The notes beneath the pieces are model-generated. The model was given only the letters and a program-made list of their open reading frames with translations. It did no database searches and had not been told where the DNA came from. A DNA stretch of 64,000 nucleotides from Thermoproteus sp. (GTDB taxonomy: Archaea; Thermoproteota; Thermoprotei; Thermoproteales; Thermoproteaceae), in contig JAWARJ010000001.1 in the NCBI GenBank assembly GCA_038893495.1, forward strand, positions 1,477,824 through 1,541,823. Reading direction: 5' to 3'. The position numbers and the translations under genes were made by a program. Positions 41,161-50,495 of the stretch are shown piece by piece; position 1 is the stretch's first letter; each line of letters starts with the position of its first letter.

Positions 41161-42162
41161 TTATTGCCCGCTTGAGGTGCTACTGTAAGCGGTTGTCATT
41201 GTAGTTATATTGTATCGTTTACCTACGCTGTCTATCACTTCCGTCGAAAGAGTGTATAAGAAAGAGAGAAGTTTAGGAAGGGGGTCTCTTCTCATGTTGG
41301 CGAGAGTGGCGGCGATATACGCCAGGGGGCTCAACTTTACGCCTAGTCTCCTGAGCCTAAAATACAGCTTCTCGCGGTCGTAGTATAGCCAGAACCTATC
41401 GAAGAACTTACTCCTCCTGGTCAGCGAGTCCTTATGACTCTCTATATGCCAACTTAATGGCGCTATGTCTTTATCCACCACGTGGTATGTATTAAAGCCT
41501 CGTAAGACGGCATTTACTGCTAATAAAAACTCGAATGCATATGCCTTACGGCTCCTCTTGTAGAGCTCTGTAAGGGAGAGCTCCCCTATCGCATCCGCCC
41601 TAAACCCCATATTGTTTCCGCTCAGCAATACGGACTTTATCATCGGGCTGTGGCAAGGCTTGGAGCCGGGATATCCACTTATGGAAATCCACCTACAATA
41701 ATCAGAGAGTTGCGGGATGGGACGCCTATAGAAAACGTCCCTTGTACCCTCATTGCCGAATAAGGAGTCGTCCGTTGTCACAAGCCTTCCATTTACTAGA
41801 TATCCCTTTAACGTCAAGCCTCCTATCGCGCCTGCGTCTTTTAATTTCTCGAAGAGCCGTAGGTATCGCTCAACCCATTCGTTGTGGGGTACCGCGTCGT
41901 CGTCGATAAAGAGCAAAACGTCGCCTTCGGCCTTCTTAATGGCCATCTCGTAGGCATGTATCGCGTAGCCCTCTTCCTGTATGTAGAGCCTAATCGGCAA
42001 TACGTTCTGGTATTCCCCTATTATCTTCTCGCTCCCGTCGCCGCTGGGCTTCAGGACCACCACGACCTCGTCCGGCTGCACAGTCTGTCTGACAAGCCCC
42101 TCGAATAGAAGTGGAAGGGACCACGCCCTCCTATAGGTGACGATCAAGACCGACGCCCTCAT
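41161..42162 (-). CDS. family 2 glycosyltransferase
   Basis: A 333-aa GT-A enzyme. ASVLIVTYRRAWSLPLLFEG at the N-terminus and DVLLFIDDDAVPHNEWVERY (about 82) with the nucleotide-sugar/metal DDD motif are typical. Later sections (LSGNNMGFRADAIGELSL, about 170) carry the acceptor region. A helical C-terminus may associate with the membrane. Its start overlaps the upstream gene stop by ATGA. It probably builds surface glycans or N-glycans. Confidence 0.9.
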   Translation of the reverse strand: MRASVLIVTYRRAWSLPLLFEGLVRQTVQPDEVVVVLKPSGDGSEKIIGEYQNVLPIRLYIQEEGYAIHAYEMAIKKAEGDVLLFIDDDAVPHNEWVERYLRLFEKLKDAGAIGGLTLKGYLVNGRLVTTDDSLFGNEGTRDVFYRRPIPQLSDYCRWISISGYPGSKPCHSPMIKSVLLSGNNMGFRADAIGELSLTELYKRSRKAYAFEFLLAVNAVLRGFNTYHVVDKDIAPLSWHIESHKDSLTRRSKFFDRFWLYYDREKLYFRLRRLGVKLSPLAYIAATLANMRRDPLPKLLSFLYTLSTEVIDSVGKRYNITTMTTAYSSTSSGQ

Positions 42163-42995
42163 GACCAGTTGGCAAGATTCCTCAAGAAGGAGAGGAGATA
42201 CTTGATTTTATATCTGTAGAATTCGCCGCGGCCGAATTCCTCAACTAGGCCGCTTGCGAATTGGTAGTGGGCCATGGCCACAAGCGGCTTGACGGCCCTC
42301 GGCGGGGTGGAGCCGTGGTGGTAGTGGTGGCTCGCTACTATCCACGGCACCTCCCGTATGCCGGATAGGTAGGCCAACACGCCGAGGACTGTCTCGTCGC
42401 TGATATAGTTCCTGAGGTCCTTTGCGACCCTGTTGAAGGCCCTCTCGACTTTCTCTACGATGTCGACCTCGGGCGGAGTCTTGAAGTAGACCGCCTGCTT
42501 CGGCCCTATGAAGAAGAGGGAGCCGCCCCTAAATATGGCGGAAATTGAGGGGTCGTAGACCCGATATAGATAGACGTCTCTATCCCCTATTTTCCTCCCG
42601 CCGGACCTACTCCTAGATAGGAACTGGCGCGCGTTGTTGGTCCAAGCCTCCTCGTCGAGGACTGTATATATGGGATCTGCTGAGGCCTCTGCATGTATTT
42701 TGGCGAAGTCGTGATCTAAAATATTGTCGCTGTCAACGAACAAGGCGCCGTCCGACAGTTGATGAAGGTCTCGCAACATGGCAAACCAAGTTCCCCCTCT
42801 ACTCCTCCAATTGCCTGTCTTGACCTCTATATATTCAGGAATTAACTTATTTAATATATTTATTTGTTTATCAGTATAGATATTATCTATATAAACAATT
42901 GAGTATTTTGGCTTCAATATGTCTATATTTCTCTGGAAGTAGTCCAACAACTCATGGACCCTGTAGAAGGGGAGGTATGTTATCAAGGCGACCAC
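42159..42995 (-). CDS. glycosyltransferase-like protein (GT-A fold)
   Basis: A 278-aa protein. KYSIVYIDNIYTDKQINILNKL and YIEVKTGNWRSRGGTWFAML precede GALFVDSDNILDHDF, a DxD-type motif (DSD) of GT-A transferases. VPWIVASHHYHHGSTPPR near the C-terminus could bind metal or substrate. I cannot assign a CAZy family. GTG 42995 is chosen since a TATA-like TTTTATTA lies 25 nt upstream (43016-43023); ATG 43052 and longer in-frame starts to 43136 are possible but collide with the divergent gene. It overlaps the GT2 gene by 4 bases. Confidence 0.7.
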   Translation of the reverse strand: MVALITYLPFYRVHELLDYFQRNIDILKPKYSIVYIDNIYTDKQINILNKLIPEYIEVKTGNWRSRGGTWFAMLRDLHQLSDGALFVDSDNILDHDFAKIHAEASADPIYTVLDEEAWTNNARQFLSRSRSGGRKIGDRDVYLYRVYDPSISAIFRGGSLFFIGPKQAVYFKTPPEVDIVEKVERAFNRVAKDLRNYISDETVLGVLAYLSGIREVPWIVASHHYHHGSTPPRAVKPLVAMAHYQFASGLVEEFGRGEFYRYKIKYLLSFLRNLANWS

Positions 42996-43030
42996 AAAGC
43001 AGAGGAACTTCCGGGTAATAAAATTTCGAA

Positions 43031-43040
43031 ACTTATTTAT
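43031..43040 (+). promoter_or_regulatory. TATA box of the GT4 pair
   Basis: ACTTATTTAT about 22-29 nt before GTG 43060. Confidence 0.55.
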
Positions 43041-43059
43041 CCCATAAACCATAAATCGC

Positions 43060-44271
43060 GTGCCTACCGCCATAGTCGCACATAGATACTGGGGTAGCCC
43101 CGGCGGCGGACAGCTGGTTTCTGCGGCCGCCGCCACGGCTTTGGCCGACTTTGGCTATTCCGTACATTTGGCTTCCATATTCCCATTCGACAAGAGCAAG
43201 TACGTTGAATGGTATGGGCTAGATATATCTAAATTCCCCGTGTCGACATTGCTCCCATACGACCTCAAGGCCTTCGGCGTCTTGGCTAGGCTCTACATCT
43301 GGAGGCCCGTGGAGAAGATAGTACAGAGGGAGGGGGCGGACCTCCTCTTTATAGACGAGCCCACATATGGGCCCTTGACCAGGCGGAAGGACATAAAGAT
43401 AGTTGAGTATATACACTTCCCACTTGAGGTCTACACCAACCCCAAATGGCTGGAAATGGGGCTCAGCGGAGGCGAAGACCCCTATATAGCAGAGAGGTAC
43501 AGCAAATTCCCCCTAAACATCTACTGGAAGACGTTTCTCTACCTCCTCCCGAGATATATCAGAAAGAACCCCTTCGCCGATGCCGACCTCGTATTGACCA
43601 ACTCTAACTGGACCGCGAAGGTAGCGAAAATAGTATATGGCGAGGAGCCAAAAGTCTTAAACCCGCCCATTGCCCCCAACGTTGAAATAGTGAAGGAGCC
43701 TAGGCCTTTTGAGGAGAGGAGGCCCGTCGTGGTGATGCTGGGCCGCTTCTCGCAGGAGAAGCGCTACCACTGGGTGGTAGCCGAGGTGGTGCCCCGCCTA
43801 TTGAGGGAGGTGCCTGAGGCCAAGGTCGTGATCTTCGGCGGCGCGGCGACGCCTACCCAGAAGGCATATATGGAGGAGGTAAGGAGGCTGGCCGAGAGGG
43901 CCGGCGTGGCTAAGGCGATGGAGTTGAGGCCAAGCGCACCGCGTTCCGAGATCAACATAGCTATGGATGAAGCGCGCGTATTTCTACACGCTACGATAAA
44001 TGAACATTGGGGCATTGCGGTGGCCGAGGCCATGGCGAGGGGCTTACCTATTGTGGTTCACAAGAGTGGCGGCGCCTGGAGTGACTTGGCCGGACAAGGG
44101 GCGACTGGGCTGGGGTATGAAGGCGTAGACGAAGCAGTAGAACAGATGGCGAAGCTCATGACGGATAGCCGCATATGGAGTCGCTATTCTACTCTCTCGA
44201 TCGAAAAGGTGAAAGATTTATCTATCAATAACTTTGCAAATAAACTATATGAATATTTAAAGGATATTTAA
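43060..44271 (+). CDS. family 4 glycosyltransferase
   Basis: A 403-aa GT-B enzyme. The N-half begins AIVAHRYWGSPGGGQLVSAA with the glycine-rich acceptor loop, and LTNSNWTAKVAKIVYG lies near 183. The C-half has MLGRFSQEKRYHWVVAEVVP (about 227) and the nucleotide-sugar motif EHWGIAVAEAMARGLPIVVH (about 308) with the paired glutamates. It uses an activated sugar with retention. The 3' part becomes AT-rich. The next gene starts 5 bases on and is related. Confidence 0.92.
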   Translation: MPTAIVAHRYWGSPGGGQLVSAAAATALADFGYSVHLASIFPFDKSKYVEWYGLDISKFPVSTLLPYDLKAFGVLARLYIWRPVEKIVQREGADLLFIDEPTYGPLTRRKDIKIVEYIHFPLEVYTNPKWLEMGLSGGEDPYIAERYSKFPLNIYWKTFLYLLPRYIRKNPFADADLVLTNSNWTAKVAKIVYGEEPKVLNPPIAPNVEIVKEPRPFEERRPVVVMLGRFSQEKRYHWVVAEVVPRLLREVPEAKVVIFGGAATPTQKAYMEEVRRLAERAGVAKAMELRPSAPRSEINIAMDEARVFLHATINEHWGIAVAEAMARGLPIVVHKSGGAWSDLAGQGATGLGYEGVDEAVEQMAKLMTDSRIWSRYSTLSIEKVKDLSINNFANKLYEYLKDI

Positions 44272-44276
44272 TTTTC

Positions 44277-45338
44277 ATGAGAAAATCTCTTATTATTTAC
44301 AGAGATAGACTTGGAATAGGAGGTTCTGAACGCGTGTTGTCTGCTCTTGTGGAGTTGTTTAGATCTCTGGGGTTTCATGTAACTGTATTAAGTTTTGGTG
44401 GACTGTGGGACACCAATTACCATGGACAAAAGCCACACCAAATAATTAATATATTAGACTATAGATATATAGATATGTTACCTAGTTATAAATATTCCAG
44501 ATTTATAAGAAATATATACACATTATTCTATGAATTTATTGCAAAATACTCTTATGATATAATTATAGATTCTGCATATAACGATTTAAGGGGAACTGTA
44601 GATCTAGGATATGTCCACTATCTATATAGGAGATATCTATGTGGCGACTATAAGTTCAAGCTAAATGATATGATATCATATTTGCTTGATATATATTATT
44701 CAGCTCCAAAATCTGCAAAAATAATAGCGGCCAATTCGAGCTGGACATTAAAGAAAATCATGGAGTGCGGCTTCAGCGGCGTTATTGTACATCCGCCAGT
44801 AGACCCAGTGGACTGTCCGGCCACAGCAGATAAAGACGACTTGGTCGTCGGCCTGGGTAGATTAGGTAAGCCGTGGGAGGAATTCATAGAGATAGCTAAG
44901 AGGGTCAAGACCACGAGGCCTAGCGTTAGCTTCGTCATAATGGGCTCAACGGAGGATCCTCATAGAGCTAAATATCTAGAATCCCTAGGTGGAGGCGCGG
45001 TCAAGATAATGCCGAATGTAGATGAAAAGACTAAGAGGGAGGTCTTATGTAAAGCCAAGGTGTTACTCCACACGCATCCCGCCGAGCATTTCGGGATAGC
45101 GGTGGTCGAGGCTATGTATGCAGGTGCCGTGCCTGTAGTACATAGAAATGGGGGCGCTTGGTACGACATAGTTGCTGAAGGGAGGTATGGCTATGGCTAT
45201 GACGATATCGAGGAGGCTACTGTAGCCGTGTTAGATGCATTGAACAACGAACAGTTAAGATGTGAGGTAAGGGATAGAGCTAAAAAGTTTAGTAAAAATT
45301 CATTTAAACAAAAAATACAAAATTTACTTAAATTATAA
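44277..45338 (+). CDS. family 4 glycosyltransferase, AT-rich
   Basis: A 353-aa GT-B enzyme related to the preceding gene. GIGGSERVLSALVELFRSLG (about 13) is the acceptor-side loop, VVGLGRLGKPWEEFIEIAKR lies near 188, and AEHFGIAVVEAMYAGAVPVVH (about 264) holds the catalytic EX7E pattern. The first 480 bases are markedly richer in A+T, with many ATA codons, than the rest of the window, which suggests import from another genome. The gene starts 5 bases after its neighbour. Confidence 0.9.
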   Translation: MRKSLIIYRDRLGIGGSERVLSALVELFRSLGFHVTVLSFGGLWDTNYHGQKPHQIINILDYRYIDMLPSYKYSRFIRNIYTLFYEFIAKYSYDIIIDSAYNDLRGTVDLGYVHYLYRRYLCGDYKFKLNDMISYLLDIYYSAPKSAKIIAANSSWTLKKIMECGFSGVIVHPPVDPVDCPATADKDDLVVGLGRLGKPWEEFIEIAKRVKTTRPSVSFVIMGSTEDPHRAKYLESLGGGAVKIMPNVDEKTKREVLCKAKVLLHTHPAEHFGIAVVEAMYAGAVPVVHRNGGAWYDIVAEGRYGYGYDDIEEATVAVLDALNNEQLRCEVRDRAKKFSKNSFKQKIQNLLKL

Positions 45339-45576
45339 AAATAAATTGTCCAGAAATTGCTTATATGAAAAGAAACCGGCCAATTTGTAAAACCCTAACA
45401 AGTTTCGATTTCTTCTAGTGGCAGATCCTCTTGTTATCCCCTACGTTAAAAAGACTAGAGGACCTCTACGGTGTAGAAGGCTCTGCCCAGCTATGCTGGG
45501 CGCCATCGAAGCGACGAAAAATTGGAAAAGCTTAATGAGGGACTACACGATTTTAGGGCCTAGCCGCGCGTGGAGC
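45339..45576. other. convergent gap with a hairpin
   Basis: Between the GT4 gene and ilvD. It holds the perfect hairpin GCCCAGC-TAT-GCTGGGC at 45485-45501. No gene is supported. Confidence 0.4.
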
Positions 45577-47277
45577 CTAGAAGTCCGGCATGTAGGGCTC
45601 CGGCGTGGTGACCGCCCCCTTGTCGGCTTGAGCCACCAATGCGGCGTATTTAGCCAGCAGGCCGCCTCTGTATTTCGGCCTCGGGGGCTCCCACCTCTTC
45701 CTCCTCCGCTCAAGCTCCTCCGGAGTCGCGTCGAGCTTCAACAGCCCGGCCTCTCCGTCTATTACGATCTTGTCGCCGTTTTCCACCAGCGCTATGGGGC
45801 CCCCGACCGCGGCTTCGGGCGCCACGTGGCCCACCATTATCCCCCTAGTGGCGCCGGAGAACCTCCCGTCGGTCACCAGAGCCACCGACTCCCCGAGTCC
45901 CGCCCCCACTATGGCCGCCGTCACCTTCAACATTTCGGGCATGCCGGGGGCGCCCTTAGGCCCCTCGTATCTAATCACCACCACGTGGCCCGGCTTCACC
46001 TCGCCGGAGGTTACCGCCTTGAAGGCCTCGGCCTCCCCGTCGAAGACTAGGGCCCTCCCCTCAAACTTCAAGACGTCAGCCGCGCCTATCTTCATGACGG
46101 CGCCGTCGGGGGCCAAGTTGCCCCAGAGGATGCGTATCCCGCTGTAGGGCTTGTAGGGCTTCTCCACGTCGTAGATGACTCCTGACTCCGGCACGGCGGG
46201 GGGTTGCCAGCGCTCTAGCAATTTGCCTATGGGCTCGCCCTCGACGGTGAGGGCGTCGGGCCTCAAGAGCCCGGCCCTATGGAGCTTCTTCAAGATGCGG
46301 GGGACACCCCCGACTCTCTCCAGGTCCTGCATGGCGTACGGCCCCGCCGGCCTGAGGGCGGCTATTACGGGCACCTTCCTGCTTATCTCGTCGAAGTCCC
46401 TCAACGTGAACTTGACGCCGGCCTCATGGGCGATGGCCAGTAGGTGCAATATGGCGTTTGTGGAGCCGGCCGTGGCGAATAGGGCCACCGCGGCGTTGTA
46501 GAGGGCGTCATAGGTGACTACGTCCCTGGGCTTTATCCCCAGCTCCGCCGCCTTTAGGGCGGCTCTGCCGGACTCAACGGCGTATTTCCTCCTTCTGGCC
46601 GAAGTCGCCGGGGGCGAGGCGGAGCCGAGGAGCGAAATGCCGAGGGCCTCGCCCAGAAGGGCCATGGTGTTTGCTGTGAACATGCCCTGGCAGGTGCCGT
46701 ATGTGGGAAAGGACAGCTCCTCCACGCGTTTAAGCTCCTCCAACGTGATCTTCCCCGCGTGGTAGGCGCCCACGGCCTCGAAGACGTCCTCGATGGTGAG
46801 CTCCCTGTCGCCCAGCCACCCGGCCTCGGCCGAGCCGCCGTAGAGGTAGACAGCCGGCAGGTTCAGCCGCACCATGGCCATCATTATGCCCGGCTGCGTC
46901 TTGTCGCACCCGCCTATCCCCACCCAAGCGTCGACGCCATGGGCGTTGATCTGGGCCTCGACGGTGTCGGCTATCAGGTCCCTACTGATCAACGAATACC
47001 TCATCCCGGGCGTCCCCATATTTATCCCGTCGTTGACCACGATAGTGGGCGCCGCAAGCGCCACGCCTCCCGCCTCCTTCACTCCCTCCTTGACGTAGCG
47101 GACTAGGTCTAGGTTGTGGAAGTTGCAGGGGCCGAGCTCAGACCACGAGACCAGAACGCCCACAAGCGGCTTGCCGAAATCCTCCTCGGTGAACCCGACG
47201 GCCCGCAGATAGGGCCTGTGGGGGGCGTTGTCGACCCCGTCGTACCACTGCGCCGACCTCACCTTCACCCTAACCAT
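45577..47277 (-). CDS. ilvD: dihydroxy-acid dehydratase IlvD
   Basis: A 566-aa iron-sulfur dehydratase of valine and isoleucine synthesis. The cluster cysteines are in LGPCNFH (about 51), [11 protein letters not shown] (about 123) and [14 protein letters not shown] (about 194). The catalytic region [22 protein letters not shown] lies near 470. Length is normal. ATG 47277 is preceded by AGTATTTAAAC at about 47299-47309. Cytoplasmic; no other ilv gene is adjacent. Confidence 0.96.
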   Translation of the reverse strand: MVRVKVRSAQWYDGVDNAPHRPYLRAVGFTEEDFGKPLVGVLVSWSELGPCNFHNLDLVRYVKEGVKEAGGVALAAPTIVVNDGINMGTPGMRYSLISRDLIADTVEAQINAHGVDAWVGIGGCDKTQPGIMMAMVRLNLPAVYLYGGSAEAGWLGDRELTIEDVFEAVGAYHAGKITLEELKRVEELSFPTYGTCQGMFTANTMALLGEALGISLLGSASPPATSARRRKYAVESGRAALKAAELGIKPRDVVTYDALYNAAVALFATAGSTNAILHLLAIAHEAGVKFTLRDFDEISRKVPVIAALRPAGPYAMQDLERVGGVPRILKKLHRAGLLRPDALTVEGEPIGKLLERWQPPAVPESGVIYDVEKPYKPYSGIRILWGNLAPDGAVMKIGAADVLKFEGRALVFDGEAEAFKAVTSGEVKPGHVVVIRYEGPKGAPGMPEMLKVTAAIVGAGLGESVALVTDGRFSGATRGIMVGHVAPEAAVGGPIALVENGDKIVIDGEAGLLKLDATPEELERRRKRWEPPRPKYRGGLLAKYAALVAQADKGAVTTPEPYMPDF

Positions 47278-47527
47278 AACACACGGCCGGGACCTGTTTA
47301 AATACTTCTCTGGCCATACGACCCGGCTAATCGCTCCACGTAGGGCACAGCCCGGGGCGGCTGGCTCAGTTCCGCCGACATGCGCGCCCTGGCGCCAGCA
47401 GATCGGGCGGGTGCGACAAACGTCTCGAACTGCGCTCAGTGGTTAAAATGTAGGCGTGGTTCCGGCCGCCTACAGGGTCTGATCGAGGAGGCCCTCAGGT
47501 TCCTCGTGAAGACGTCGAGCCGGCCAA

Positions 47528-48433
47528 TCAACCCCTACGCGCCGCGATGGGACGAGTCTTGAAGACTTCCCTCAACATCGTGCCTATGCCTATTATGCCC
47601 ACGACCGATAGGACTAGGATGGTGCCTATGTTTATCGAGTCGAGATTGGGCACGGGGACTCCGGTGGCGAGCCCCCAGCTGTCTATGGCTGGGAGCGCCA
47701 AGATCAAGGCGCCTGCGGCTACGAACAAAATCCCGCCGTAGTATAGGGTGAAGCCCGCCGTACGCCTCGCTATCTTGGTTATCTGCTCCTCGGAGAGCCC
47801 CCTCATCCTCATAATGGAGCCGAAGAGGGCGCCCAACGCTACCTGTAGGGCCATGGTGCCGAGCCCGAAGAAGAGGCCGGGGAGCGGCGCATAGGCCAGA
47901 GAGCCCACCTGCGGGGCCAAGACGAAGGTTAGCACGCTCGCATAGGCCCCGAAGCCGAACCCCGCGATGAGGCCGTGGACGACGGTCATGCCCAGAGGGA
48001 CGTCGCGCTCCTCGAGCTCGTGCATGGGGACTCCGCCCACGTGGTCGCTGTGGTGCCTATGGCCGCCTAGAGCTACATCTATGGGGATGTGTATATATCG
48101 GCCCTTGAGGACGTACGACCCTGCGGCCGCCATGGCTATGCCGACGGCCACGTAGACCGGCCCGTCTAGATTATATTGGTTGTATATCTGGGCGAGTCCG
48201 AGGTAGCCTAGAGTGGTCAAGAAGGCCCTTTGGATCGTGAAGCCCAACGAGAACAAAAAGCCTGCCTTCATCCCGCCTCTAGTGCTGTATTTGCCCACGG
48301 CGTAGCTGAAGGTTATGGGCCACGTGTGTTCGTCTGGCGTCGCCCCGTGGAGGACCCCCAATACGAAAGAAATGAGGAGTATCTCGCCTAGGTGCAACCC
48401 GCTCGGCGGCTGTAAGAGCCAACTTAAATTCAC
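47528..48433 (-). CDS. NicO/UreH-like nickel or cobalt permease
   Basis: A 301-aa membrane protein with about seven helices. LGVLHGATPDEHTWPITFSY (about 26) is a variant of the HxxxxDxxH metal motif of NiCoT-type carriers, and a cytoplasmic loop HRHHSDH (about 124) is His-rich. VVHGLIAGFGFGAYASVL (about 150) repeats the motif. Likely imports or exports nickel or cobalt. The start is GTG 48433, about 24 nt after ATTTTTATG. It lies downstream of fdhD with a 47-base gap and a separate promoter. Confidence 0.75.
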   Translation of the reverse strand: MNLSWLLQPPSGLHLGEILLISFVLGVLHGATPDEHTWPITFSYAVGKYSTRGGMKAGFLFSLGFTIQRAFLTTLGYLGLAQIYNQYNLDGPVYVAVGIAMAAAGSYVLKGRYIHIPIDVALGGHRHHSDHVGGVPMHELEERDVPLGMTVVHGLIAGFGFGAYASVLTFVLAPQVGSLAYAPLPGLFFGLGTMALQVALGALFGSIMRMRGLSEEQITKIARRTAGFTLYYGGILFVAAGALILALPAIDSWGLATGVPVPNLDSINIGTILVLSVVGIIGIGTMLREVFKTRPIAARRG

Positions 48434-48451
48434 GTCCCTCTATCGTTTTCC

Positions 48452-48462
48452 GCATAAAAATT
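48452..48462 (-). promoter_or_regulatory. TATA-like box of the metal permease gene
   Basis: On the minus strand AATTTTTATGC lies 20-29 nt before GTG 48433. Confidence 0.45.
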
Positions 48463-48480
48463 TTGTGCACGGAGCTACGT

Positions 48481-49197
48481 CTATTTCTCCGAATTGACCC
48501 ACCCGCCGTGCATAGGCCCTTCGACCCTCCAGGGATTGCAGAGAGGCAATAGGCCGCGCCCCCTCACGTTGGCCACTAACGTAACGCCAAGCCTACAGGC
48601 GGCCTCCACGCCGCTGTATAGGGGACCCCTTATGCTGACCACTATAGACGCGCCAGCGGCCGCGGCCCTTTCCACTAAGTCCGAAGAGGCCCTGCCCGTA
48701 GTGAACGCTATCCCGCCCCTCCTCCCCGCCTTGAGCGCCTTCCCCACCAGCTTCAACATGGAACTGTGTCTACTCACGTCGTGGGCTATTATCCACTCGC
48801 CGTTAAGTAAGGCGGAGGTGTGCATGGCGAGACTCGGCTCTACGGACGGCATGGTGAACTTGCCGAACTCGGACACCAGAGACCTCAGCTTCTCCATGTC
48901 CACCTTGGCCTCCACCAATGCCCAACGGCGCTCTCCCTCGATGCCTCCGCACTCCTCGAGCAACCTTCCAGTAGACTTGGCGTCGCCTCTGATCCTCGCC
49001 CTTATCCTCCTCCCCGACACCTCTAGCTCTAACACGTCGTCAAGGCCCTCTATGTACCCCTCCGCATATAGGAAGCCGAGGGCCAACTCGTCGAGGTCTG
49101 AGGGAGACGCCACTAGAGTCGCCTCTAAGTTCCCGTTAACGTAGATCTGAAATAATTGGTCGACGGCTACCTTTATGCCGTTAACGTCGCGCCACAT
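48481..49197 (-). CDS. fdhD: formate dehydrogenase accessory sulfurtransferase FdhD
   Basis: A 238-aa protein that carries sulfur to the molybdopterin of formate dehydrogenase. DELALGFLYAEGYIEG (about 35) and AMHTSALLNG with AHDVSRHSSMLKLVGKAL (about 140) are family motifs; TTGRASSDLVERAA (about 170) is conserved too. The sulfur-carrying loop has only one cysteine (LLEECGGIEGE, about 83) instead of the CxxC of E. coli FdhD. It overlaps fdhE by 17 bases and is the last gene of the formate dehydrogenase operon. Confidence 0.92.
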   Translation of the reverse strand: MWRDVNGIKVAVDQLFQIYVNGNLEATLVASPSDLDELALGFLYAEGYIEGLDDVLELEVSGRRIRARIRGDAKSTGRLLEECGGIEGERRWALVEAKVDMEKLRSLVSEFGKFTMPSVEPSLAMHTSALLNGEWIIAHDVSRHSSMLKLVGKALKAGRRGGIAFTTGRASSDLVERAAAAGASIVVSIRGPLYSGVEAACRLGVTLVANVRGRGLLPLCNPWRVEGPMHGGWVNSEK

Positions 49198-49756
49198 AGC
49201 CCGCCAAGATCCTAAGCCCGTATTCGTCCTCCTCGTCGAGCTCGCCCTGGATCTCCACTTGCGCGAAGCCGCAACGCCTACATCTCAAAATCGTAACTCC
49301 GTCGAGGCCCTCCTTGAAGAACACGTCGAAGTTCTCGCGGCCCTCGGAGCCGCAGGACGGACAGCGCCACCAGACGTAACGCCACGTGAAGCCGCAGACG
49401 CACTTGGCAACTTTCTCCCTGCCCTCGAAGAACGCCCCGGGCCTAGGCCTCACTAGGAAGAGGCTTGGCGTGTTCCCGCAGATCGGACACCTATCGCCAG
49501 TCCAGTCACTAAACTTAACGCCGTATCTGGCGGCCAGCCTAGCCGCCACTAGGAGCTTCGCCAGATGCCCGTCGCCGATGGCCTCCGTTATTTCGCCTAT
49601 GTTCTCCACTCTATCCACGAGGGGTGGGACTTCTGACGACAGTTTGGGCTGGGGTATCTCCATTGAAAAAAGGGCCTTGATTTCCCTTACGGCGGACTTC
49701 ACCTCCTCTACGCAATTGGCGTCGCCGCTACAGATCGCCTCAAGTCTTCTGGACAC
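49181..49756 (-). CDS. fdhE: FdhE-like zinc-ribbon accessory protein
   Basis: A 191-aa protein related to FdhE, an assembly factor for respiratory formate dehydrogenase. The C-terminal half has four CxxC pairs: RCPICGN, KCVCGF, WRCPSCGSE and RCRRCGF, which form rubredoxin-like metal sites. The N-terminal half is helical. GTG 49756 is the likely start and overlaps the fdnI stop by 17 bases; the longer frame to 49816 reads inside fdnI. Confidence 0.88.
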   Translation of the reverse strand: MSRRLEAICSGDANCVEEVKSAVREIKALFSMEIPQPKLSSEVPPLVDRVENIGEITEAIGDGHLAKLLVAARLAARYGVKFSDWTGDRCPICGNTPSLFLVRPRPGAFFEGREKVAKCVCGFTWRYVWWRCPSCGSEGRENFDVFFKEGLDGVTILRCRRCGFAQVEIQGELDEEDEYGLRILAGYVARR

Positions 49757-50465
49757 GGCTGAGGTATTTCGCCATGTTCTTCTTGGCCCACTCCACAGGC
49801 ACTTTGCCGTATCCAAACATGGCCACTAGGAGCGGCCTATTAGCTGGATGCAACGAGGCGAAGAGGTGTAGGAAGACGAATATCAAGCTCAAATAGAAGC
49901 CTATGTCGTGTAGCAACAGGAAAATCCTATATTGATCTATCGTAAGGCCTAGGGCGTTGCTATAGGCCAGGAACACCCCGCTGATCGACAACAGGACTAG
50001 CCCTATCACGAGCAGTATGGTCATGTATGCCACCAACACGTTGTGGCGCTCCAATTCGTTGGCCACGTCGTCGGGTAGGGGCTCGCCTGTGGTGTAATGC
50101 CGCAAGAGCGCCGAGGCTTCCCTCATCTGTTTGCTAAACGGCTTTTTGAGCGCGTCGAACATTCTTATCCGCCTAAACGCCAATAGGTATATCGCATAGA
50201 CTATCAAGAAGAGGCCGTATATCTCGCCGAGGAACCTATGGCTTGTACGCGCTAGCTCCTCGCCTATAGTGACCGGGTTCGAGACGCCCATGGCGGCGGC
50301 CAGCGGGACGCCTACCGCATAGGAAAGCCAACTCATAAGCGCAGGGAATAACAACATGGAGCCCGTTATCGCCATTAGCGTAAAGAGGACCAAGTTTAAA
50401 GTATGTGCAATTTTGTACCCAATAGATGCAACTTCAATTTCTTCCTCAGATTTTACACTAGACAT
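49740..50465 (-). CDS. fdnI: formate dehydrogenase cytochrome b subunit (FdnI-like)
   Basis: A 241-aa membrane protein. Helices lie near 20-45, 75-95, 142-168 and 178-205. Histidines in the first helix (IAHTLNLVLF), between (TSHRFLGEIY), and in the last helices (LLHDIGFYLSLIFVFLHLFASLHP) fit the two b-type hemes of FdnI. It passes electrons from the iron-sulfur subunit to quinone. It starts 30 bases after fdnH ends. Confidence 0.88.
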   Translation of the reverse strand: MSSVKSEEEIEVASIGYKIAHTLNLVLFTLMAITGSMLLFPALMSWLSYAVGVPLAAAMGVSNPVTIGEELARTSHRFLGEIYGLFLIVYAIYLLAFRRIRMFDALKKPFSKQMREASALLRHYTTGEPLPDDVANELERHNVLVAYMTILLVIGLVLLSISGVFLAYSNALGLTIDQYRIFLLLHDIGFYLSLIFVFLHLFASLHPANRPLLVAMFGYGKVPVEWAKKNMAKYLSRVQKT

Positions 50466-50495
50466 GTTATAAATAAAGGGCAGTAGTTTAAAAAT

